Made by a program: the position numbers and the translations under genes. Below are positions 56,445 to 64,000 of a stretch of 64,000 bases of DNA, in pieces. Source of the stretch: Acanthoscelides obtectus (lineage: Eukaryota > Arthropoda > Insecta > Coleoptera > Chrysomelidae); contig CAVLJG010000001.1 in assembly GCA_963669975.1 (NCBI GenBank), positions 98,956,864 through 99,020,863 on the forward strand. The letters are read 5' to 3'. Position 1 is the first letter of the stretch; each line of letters begins with the position of its first letter. The notes under the pieces are model-generated. The model worked only from the letters and a program-made list of their open reading frames with translations, had not been told where the DNA came from and did not search any database.

Positions 56445-57985
56445 GGGCAGTAGCTCTTGCAATGCTCTGTATTAAATTGGATCAATTGTTCACTGAGAAG
56501 CAGTTCTTTTCCTGAAAATTTGAAATGCTCTACAATAACACCAGTTCCTAAAATAAAAAATTCTAAAAGATGCAGCGATATGAGACCAGTAAATGTGTTA
56601 CCAGACATTGAAAAATTATTAGAGTCCATAGTGCATGACCAATTAATGCAGTTTATAGAAGAAAACAAAATTTTAGTGGAGGCGCAAGAAGGCTTTCGAA
56701 AAAAATATTCCACAGAAACAGCTTTACAGTTGGTAACTGAGAATTGGAGAAGAGCCATAGACTCAGAAGAAGTCGTCATAACAGTATTTTTGGATTTGAA
56801 GAGGGCATTTGAAACGATTGATAGAGATATTTTATTAGGTAAATTGAAGGCATATGGTATGACAGGAAGTGTTTTAGATTGGTTTAGAAATTATTTGTCT
56901 AAAAGGATGCAAGTTACAAGAGTTAATGACACTATTTCATCAAACATTGAAAATACATTGGGTGTTCCACAGGGCAGTATCCTGGGACCACTTCTTTTTA
57001 TTTTATACATAAATGATTTACCTGCCATAGTCAGAAAAGGCAAAATTCAGATTTTCGCCGATGACACTATCATTTATATAAGTACTAAAAATATTCAGTC
57101 TGGTATCTCTTATATAAATGAAGACTTGAAGCTTGTCTCAAAATGGTTAGCATCTAACAGACTAAAATTAAATGCAAGTAAAACGAAATTCTTGTTAATT
57201 GGAAAAAACAATGTACAAATGTTCAACTGAATATTGATGGTGAAGATACGGAATTCGTAGAAAATTTTAAATACCTGGTGGTTTTTGTTGACTCTCGATT
57301 AATTTTTGATATTCATTATGAAAAAGTTATAAATAAGATTAGTAGTAAAGTGGGATATTTATCAAGAGTTTCTGGATGTCTGAGTTCATATAGCAGAAAA
57401 ATTATCTATAATACCATCATTCTTCCAAATTTCTTGTACTGACTATTCTATATTTAGCAAATAATTCCATTTTTGGAAGACTGCAAATTTTACAAAATAA
57501 GTGCATAAGAATAATACTAAATAAAGATAAATATACTCCAATTAGGCACATGCTTAGCAAATTAAAATGGCTCAATATAAAAAATTTTATCAAATATCTT
57601 GTAATGATATTCATTTATAAAGTAAAAAATAATAATTTCCATCAAGTCTAACTAATTTAACATCATCAAATGTCGACCATCATTTACATAATACCAGAAA
57701 TAAAGATGACTTCCATTTAATGACCAAAAAGTATAACATATGCTACAAATCTGTATTCCATCAAGGGTTGATTGAATATAATAAATTATACTCGGAGATA
57801 AAAGACCAGAAAACTTTGACAAAATTTAAAGTAAAATTGAGAAAGCACTTGTTAAATCTACAATTATAGGTTGCCCAGCATTTACATCATACACCATATG
57901 GCTTGAATTTACTAGGTCTAAGTTGCTTACAATTATTCTGTTTATGTAGCCAAATGTGCTAAATAAATCTTTCTACTACTACTAC
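56445..57985 (+). pseudogene. Non-LTR retrotransposon R4, 5'-truncated
   Basis: Open from 56457: FPENLKCSTITPVPKIKNS, MRPVNVLPDIEKLLES, EAQEGFRKKYSTETALQLVT, VITVFLDLKRAFETIDRDIL, ENTLGVPQGSILGPLLFILY, FADDTIIYISTKNIQ, LNASKTKFLLIGK. One A is missing from a run near 57205 (compared with R3), breaking the frame. The rest matches R3 closely to KVKLRKHLLNLQL. The 3' tail ends ctactactactac. All reverse transcriptase Asp residues (LDLKRAF, FADD) are present. Confidence 0.88.
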
Positions 57986-60084
57986 TCTCATTTTGGGAAT
58001 ACAGTTTTGTCATTTCTACCCTTTCTCGAATTGAATAAATCATTGTTCAATATTTATCACAACTCGGTAGGTAACTTTTCAATTTGAAATGAACGACCAA
58101 TTTTTTCTATGACATACGATGGCACTGAGTGATGCTAGATGTTCTTGTTGGTATCCATGATTATAGTTTTTTGCAGTGCATTCCAATAAAATGTTCCCTA
58201 TTCTCCGCGCTTTTAACGTCGCACTTTTGGCATCTATATAACATGTCAATAATGTACCGAAAACTTTACACTGTCTTGAATACTATGATTACATGGATAA
58301 TCAGAAATAATCTTGAAATAGCGTAGGAAAATGCGCAGGTGATGAATAAAAATTCATTTTTCAACGACCTGACCTAGAAATTTTATATTGAGCTTGTCTC
58401 ATTTCAAGATTCGAATGCTGTTCAAAAGGTCTCTCTTTTAATTATTTTTTGAACGGGTAAAGTAGGTTAGCTGACAGTAGGGGTGATCAAATTGAAAAGC
58501 ATTGTACGTATAGTTTTTACATTGATAGAACGCATCGGAATTGTGTAAACGTAAGTCAAGAGAGAGGGGCGGCTTCCAGCAATATCATCTGCAAGACAGC
58601 TACAAGCCAGCTACAAAATCCTATTAGAAAATAGACGGGGCAGCACCCAAACCAAAACAACTAAACGTAAGGTACAAAATAAAGGGGTACTAGTCCATAA
58701 ACTGGTTTTTGGGGGACTAATATCCCAGAATCTGAAACGACGCCAACACCACAATATCAGAAGGAAGATGAATGACCGAAACACCTAACTCTATGAAGGA
58801 AAGTTAAAGAGTGGCCTTGAAGAAGATATGTTCGATTGGAATACAAATAACGAAGAAAAACCACAGAGTGTTTTGCTGCTTCCCAATGCGTGGACTCTAG
58901 AGAATCAACTCTACGAGGGACCAACGATATTTTATGAGGAAATTTCTGAAATAATCGTTAATAAAATACTATAACATTAGCGTCCAAAAATTTCAACACA
59001 ATATTGGGTCGCTGAGACAGAAAGATATAATACGTGTCAAATTATACAATCAATAAACTAAAAAATTTGCCAAAAGGGTTTGGCCTAGGAATGGACACTT
59101 TACCATTAATAGAGAGAAATTCAAATTAGTTACGTGATTTTGGCACGTGATTCGTACTACAAAAACTCCCCTCATTTTTACATGAAAACCAAAGATATGT
59201 CTCATATGACGGACTAAAGTTTGGACTTTTCACAGACACGTCCTTGTGGTGCTTCTTGAAAGACCGGCCAAAAACAAATCGAAACACCTTGTCTCGAAGC
59301 GCTGCGAAATGTTTCATCGTGTTTCAGGCAAAGCGTTAGCAATGTACATACGAGGACCGCACACTGGTCGAAGCATTGCCTCGTAAGCTTCGACATCACG
59401 TCAATTCTCTTTGAGTTACGTTGGGAGACAAAAGGTCTCTAGACAACTAAGGGTTTTATGGTTTTGCTTTCTTGTATTACGCTTATCACCGATGACATGA
59501 CATGTTCAATACGATTCAGAAAGATTAATTTTCTGATATTGCAATATAAGAACTCGGCGAGAAGAACGTGGTCACTGTTGAATCAAAAGATTGTGTATCG
59601 AAAGTTGTTTCGAGCCAGAAAAGTTTCGACCTCTGTGCGGAGGTGCAAACAACCAAAGGAGATTGAAAAATCTTGTTTCGAGATGAAATATTTCTGTCTG
59701 CGGTCAGCCTAATGATAACATCCACGGACTTTCAGATAGTTCAATTTACCCTAACATTGTGGGGATTCCTCTAGTACAAATTCCATTCCAAAAATCCTTA
59801 AATAATTAATGATCTAAGGCAAAACATTTTTCAAGTTACTCGTCACTGTGAGGTCTGAGCCAGAAGGTTACTGAACATTTCAAAGAAAGGTCACCTGTAG
59901 AAACAACTGGGACGTGCATATGAAGAATTTTGTCTATAAAGCACAGCTCACACATATTTACTTCCTGATAAAATAAACAAGGGTTATGTCTTTATAACAT
60001 TTTTTGTCTTATTCAACAACAAATTCTAGAAATACTTATTTTGACTCTGGCTATTACCTATTAATTACTTGTCAATTTGTTCAG

Positions 60085-60381
60085 TCCCTGGTCCACCAGC
60101 CGACATCAAAGCCGTCGCCTCCGGCTCTCAGTCCTTGAAAGTATCCTGGCTGCCTCCTGTGGAACCCAACGGCATCATCACCAAGTACACTCTGTACAGA
60201 CGTGGCCTAGATGGTCATCAAGAGGTGGACGGTGGAAAGCAAACTGTTAGCGGGGCCCATACGACGGCAGAAGTTGGAACTGTTCGACCACATCAGGAGT
60301 ATCAATTCTGGGTGACCGCTTCTACCAGGATTGGGGAAGGGCAAAGTAGCAAAGTGGTTACGCAGCAGGCCAAGCAAAGGA
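60085..60381 (+). CDS. Dscam2: Dscam exon, complete FN3-4
   Basis: 297 bp, phase 1-1, acceptor tttgttcag, donor gtaagt. The whole FN3-4 domain lies in one exon: VPGPPADIKAVASGSQSLKV, SWLPPVEPNGIITKYTLYRR, then PHQEYQFWVTASTRIGEGQS and VVTQQAKQR. EFWVTASTxxGEG is conserved across Dscam FN3-4. Ig10 follows, as the family requires. Confidence 0.96.
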
Positions 60382-62282
60382 GTAAGTATTTTTTTCCGGA
60401 TTTTATGTGTCAGGCTAACTGATAAAAAAAGTGGCAGGTCATCCAAAGCTTGTCCTGTGGTTTTTATGCAGTATTAGAAGTCGAAGATTGCATATCAACC
60501 TGTATGGGTGTATTTTCGCGTTCTCTGGGGACGTGGAACGGAGGTGACACATCCAAAACAACGGATAACCTTGTGGTCGCTTGTCGGTTTGAAAGCTTGA
60601 CATTTTTTGGCAACCGGAATTTCTACCCTGAGACGTCCTGGGCTTTGCTGGCTTTTCGCGGTGCCATTTTAAAATTATGGCGTGCTCGAACTGTTGTTGC
60701 CACACTGTATAGTAGCGACATAGGCTAATAAACAGTTATCTAGAAGATAAATGAGTATAAAATAAATTGTCGTCGTCATTTTGATTTGTAGTGGTACTAT
60801 TCGCCGTTATATGTCAGAGCGATCCGCACGGGTATTATGTAAAAAAAACCTATAAAACTTCAAAAAAGAACCTATAAAACGTCAAAGATACCTATAAAAT
60901 GTCATTTTGCGGACTAGGTAGTTTTTAGGGTGCAAACATTCCACATTTGCTCACTAGGATCGTCGTGAGCGTCCATCTATGGAGGAATGACTCAACTACA
61001 CGCCTTTTTGGTTGCATATGTTTTGTGAAGCCGAGTAGTCTGTAGTCTTTCATCTCTGAGGAGTGAAACATAGAAAGTTGGTTGAATAGCAAGATTGCAT
61101 CTGGATGATTTTGTTTATTGGTCTACAAGTGTATAAAATCAGTGACATTTGCTGTGTGAGAAAATTATTACTGAAATATGCTGCTAATGAGGTATATCTA
61201 TTGGCTGTGGGTTATATATATGTTGTCGTTTCTGAACACAGGTTATGTTCAAAGTTAGGTATAAATTACCGGTTGTTTCGTTTTTTTGTGTTTTCAAAAA
61301 CATTCAGCCACATCACAGAAAAATTAGTAATGACGCATCACTCATCGAACATTTTCGCAATGCCTAACATCTGAGCGCTGTTTTGTATTTTCTATTGTCA
61401 TTGCAAAATTCATTTTTATAAAATTTAAATGACTGGAAATAAAATATAATGTAATAACCTTGCCACTTTCATAAATATTCCTTTCTGTAGCATATCTCCT
61501 CACCTGTTTCTTCATCAACCAGGGATATTCTTTTCTTATCTCTTTCATTTTTGAAATTCAGCAAATTTGCATATGTAGTTCCAGAATGAATAAGAAAAAG
61601 TGGATGCGCATTTAATTTCTAGGTTTGAATCTCAACTAAGTGTATTTAAGACAAGAATCCAATGGATTTATCCTCAGCACGTATTAGCACACAAATTCTC
61701 ATGCACCTATGCATTGCCATTTCCTTCTAGCTATCGTATACAACTTACAGCTTAGTCCTCCAGTAATGCCATCTCTGAAGCAGCTTTCACATCATCACAT
61801 CAGAACCAAACATTGATAAGTAAGGTATCATGACGTTTAGGCAACACGTACAACAAAACGAGTTCACCACAAGTGTCCATCAGCTAGTGCTAAGTTAACC
61901 ACTTGTAGAAAAACCTACATAATGTCATAAAAAATTAACACAATGTTAAAAAAAATCGACATGTCACTTTCCAAGATACGTAATACCCGTGCCGGTAGAC
62001 CTTTGCTCTTATAGTTGAAAGTCTTGATCTGTTAGTCTGTCGGGTCTGGTCCCCCAGAAAAGTTCAGTGTGATCTATACTTTGAAAGGAGCCACCGTGGT
62101 AGCCGGAATGTCAGTAAAGAGTAATTGCCCATATATTATTCGGTTTCATTTAGTGGCCAGAAAATATGGGGTAGATTTTTACATTACATTGATACATGTG
62201 CCTTTAGAATTTAAATATAACACATGAAAGTAAATAAAGTCTGCTGGTTATTTAAAGTATTCTAATATTCTTATTCTTTTAG
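60382..62282 (+). other. intron FN3-4 to Ig10 (1.9 kb)
   Basis: Starts gtaagt, ends attcttttag. No mobile element is recognised. A short open stretch at 60450-60728 has no similarity I can name and no exon signals. Confidence 0.7.
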
Positions 62283-62407
62283 TTCCTGCCAGAATAATTT
62301 CATTTGGAGGTTTAATTGTGAGGCCATGGAGAAGCTCAGTAGCATTTAATTGTGAAGCTGTTGGATCGCCACGAAGAGAATGGATGAGAGGGGATCAGGT
62401 GCTCAAG
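62283..62407 (+). CDS. Dscam2: Dscam exon, Ig10 first half
   Basis: 125 bp, phase 1 to 0. Acceptor ttcttttag, donor gtatgt. It encodes IPARIISFGGLIVRPWRSSV, the first Ig10 cysteine (FNCEAVG) and tryptophan (REWMRGDQVLK). An Ig domain placed after FN3-4 is the signature of Dscam. The PARIISFGG and VRPWRS segments resemble insect Dscam2 more than Dscam1. Confidence 0.95.
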
Positions 62408-63977
62408 GTATGTATATGTCATTGCGTTACTTAGTATGTTAATGCACAATAATTCTGATTGGATAAAAATACCTATTCAAACGGAAAACAAAGCCCCAGT
62501 TAGCAAAATTGACTTGACCGACGTAGCCTAATGATATTATCAAATTTCCCCGAAATAATTGTAAAATCTGGTTTTATTGGTGCAAGTTGTTTAAGGGGAT
62601 ATTTAAAACATGGACGCATAGATAGATACCTACACCAATTTTTGTGGGAGAACTTTTTATTTGACAACAAAGAACGAAAAAACGAGTTTTTTGGGATTCA
62701 GTCGAACAGGAACTAAAAAACTTTTCATATAAGATTTTTAGGTATTTATTAGACCTACAAAATGAGACCACACTTAAAAAGACTAATAGCAAAAATTTTA
62801 CGGAAAAACGAGGCAAAATGCAGGTTTTGGCACTTGTTGGCAATGCGACGATAATTTCACGCAGCTACTTGAAATTCTTCAAATCCGTAAGATTCATACT
62901 TCCAAATAACAACAAAATTGGAGTAAATTGATCAAATAGTTTTTTGAGAATTTTTAATTGTTTATCTCAAAACACCTGTTTTCCGGCCATCACTACTAGT
63001 TTATTGAGTAATATACAGGGTTCGTTCCAAGAGCATTATAGCAAAATACACGTATTTACCTTGCCGATATGAGTCACAAACCATTCCGAAAGATAAATGT
63101 TATTTTTATGAAAAACAAACGTTGTGTTTTTTTCTTCTAAACAAATCCAAACATTTCGTATTTGTAATTGAACAAATGCTCTACGGCATTTGAAAAACAT
63201 ACATTACTATACTCATTTTAAAACAAAGCGGATGTGTCTATCACCCTTTGTTGCGAATTACTCACAAATACGAACTGTTTGAATTTGTTTAGAAGAAAAA
63301 ACGTAACCGATCCCTTTTGGTATAAAAATAACATGTTTCTTCGGGAATGGCTTACGATTCATATCGGCACAATAAACTAGCGTATTTAGCCCTTTGAACT
63401 AATTATATTGCTCAATATACTAGTAGTGATGGCCGGAAATCAAGGTGTTTTGGGATAAACAATTAAAAATTCTCAAAAACTACTTGACCAATATACTTCA
63501 ATTTTGTTGTTGTTATTTAGAAGGATGCGTCCTACGAATTTGAAGAATTTCAAGTAGTTCCGTCAAATCATCGTCGCATTACCAACAAGCGCCAAAACCT
63601 GCATTTTGCCTCGTTTTTTGGCCATAATATTTTTGCTATTAGTCGGATCTTTTTACGTGTGGTCTCATTTTGTAGGTCTCATAGATACCTAAAAATTATA
63701 TTAAGGGTTTTTTCGTTCCTGTCAACACTTTCGATTGAATCAATTTGTTCGTTGTCGAATGGAAAGTTTTCCCACAAAAATTGATATTTTGCATCCCCTC
63801 TTGACAAAATGCAGTAATAAAACGAGACTTTACAATTATTTTGCAGAACAGGGGTATTTCCGTCTAATATGATTAGACTAATGAGAAACATAACTCTACT
63901 CATACAAGTACATACATCTCTACTGTATTCTCTAGACAGTCATGCTTTTGACCTAGCTTGCAACAATTACATTTCAG
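62408..63977 (+). other. intron within Ig10 (1.6 kb)
   Basis: Almost entirely filled by the 1.35 kb foldback element at 62529-63877. Only about 120 bp on the left and 100 bp on the right are other sequence. Confidence 0.8.
62529..63877. mobile_element. Foldback element, 1.35 kb, arms about 650 bp
   Basis: The left half (62529 to about 63200) returns inverted in the right half (to 63877). Pairs include ccaatttttgtgggagaact/ttttcccacaaaaattg, cctacaaaatgagaccacac/gtgtggtctcattttgtagg, gttttggc/gccaaaac, cttccaaataacaacaaaat and its inverse, and ggccatcactactagt and its inverse. The centre near 63205 is itself palindromic (tttcgtatttgtaa ... ttactcacaaatacga). The ends are taatgatatta and taatatgatta. 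No coding frame is seen. A truncated copy is at 13603-14012. Confidence 0.87.
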
Positions 63978-64000
63978 GGCGGAGCAAATCACAACCAACA
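63978..64000 (+). CDS. Dscam2: Dscam exon, Ig10 second half (cut by window end)
   Basis: After the acceptor acatttcag the frame (phase 0) reads GGANHNQ and runs off the window. It follows QVLK in the position where Ig10 continues. Only 23 bp are visible, so the call depends on the acceptor, the phase and the expected position. Confidence 0.72.

Larger units (their letters stand above)
55090..60084 (+). other. intron FN3-3 to FN3-4 (5.0 kb)
   Basis: It holds decayed element E (55195-56440), directly followed by retrotransposon R4 (56445-57985). The 2.1 kb from 57986 to 60084 contains no feature I recognise. Confidence 0.75.
1..64000 (+). other. Dscam2: Dscam2-like adhesion receptor gene, central part (gene span)
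   Basis: Fourteen plus-strand exons joined in consistent phase encode Ig7 (two alternatives), Ig8, Ig9, FN3-1 to FN3-4 and the first half of Ig10. This order, with an Ig domain after the fourth FN3, is diagnostic of Dscam receptors: type I membrane proteins for homophilic recognition between neurites. The Dscam2 rather than Dscam1 assignment rests on the VPPVIEPFSFQ/VSKGDPPL form of Ig7, on only two Ig7 exons instead of a large cassette, and on the IPARIISFGG...VRPWRS start of Ig10. This comes from memory of family sequences, so Dscam4 is not excluded. The 5' part (Ig1-6) and the 3' part (FN5-6, membrane segment, tail) are outside. No promoter or polyadenylation site of the gene is expected here. 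Confidence 0.88.

Noticed and set aside
60450..60728. Open frame after the FN3-4 exon as an extra exon
   Set aside because: The donor gtaagt at 60382 and the clean join to Ig10 at 62283 leave no place for it, and it has no FN3 or Ig motif.
1..64000. Bacterial or viral origin of part of the window
   Set aside because: No operons, ribosome-binding sites, phage or virus-like genes were seen; all coding traces are insect exon or transposon.

Overview
The window is eukaryotic and almost certainly insect. It is AT-rich, has spliced exons with GT-AG borders, and is packed with Tc1/mariner and non-LTR elements of insect type. The host gene is on the plus strand: the middle part of a Dscam-family cell-adhesion receptor, most like the Dscam2 branch. 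Fourteen exons can be placed with consistent splice phases. In order they encode two Ig7-type exons (12602-12886, 13006-13290), Ig8, Ig9, FN3 domains 1 to 4 and the start of Ig10. The signal peptide, Ig1-6, FN5-6, the membrane segment and the cytoplasmic tail lie outside. Coding sequence is about 2.5 kb, roughly 4% of the window. Insect order was not determined.

The two Ig7-type exons are the main gene-level result. Both are 285 bp, both are phase 1-1, both carry the VxKGDxPL signature of Dscam Ig7, and they lie 119 bp apart directly before Ig8. This is the layout of the mutually exclusive exon pair of Drosophila Dscam2 (10A/10B), a switch between two homophilic isoforms.

The introns (up to 12.2 kb) are mostly transposon debris. 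Tc1/mariner elements with a DD40-41D triad and long terminal inverted repeats dominate; families are lettered here. They are a right-hand remnant (1-799), N (826-4700), A (2217-4239, 25013-26949, 41811-43819), B (10353-12173, 30534-32879), C (14020-14947, 15166-15900), D (46209-48125), E (55195-56440), F (49948-50861), another remnant (54060-54657) and two short derivatives I (18069-18716, 35851-36453). True mariners lie at 34204-35258, 38081-39326 and, split in two, at 43899-44566 and 48907-49383. There is also a Tc1 DD34E element with a long open frame (27331-28560), a decayed IS630/Tc1-like transposase (6300-6909), an internally deleted hAT (40321-41221), several non-LTR fragments, two copies of a tRNA-derived SINE and three inverted-repeat (foldback) structures.

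Nesting gives a relative history. A SINE sits in an A copy that sits in an N copy. B2 and D each split a retrotransposon. A 4.3 kb nest splits a mariner. No element interrupts a Dscam exon, but one mariner begins 11 bp after the Ig9 splice donor. Almost every transposase carries stops, frameshifts, deletions or lost catalytic residues. The best preserved are A3 (one stop codon) and the Tc1 element H (intact catalytic core, truncated C-terminus).
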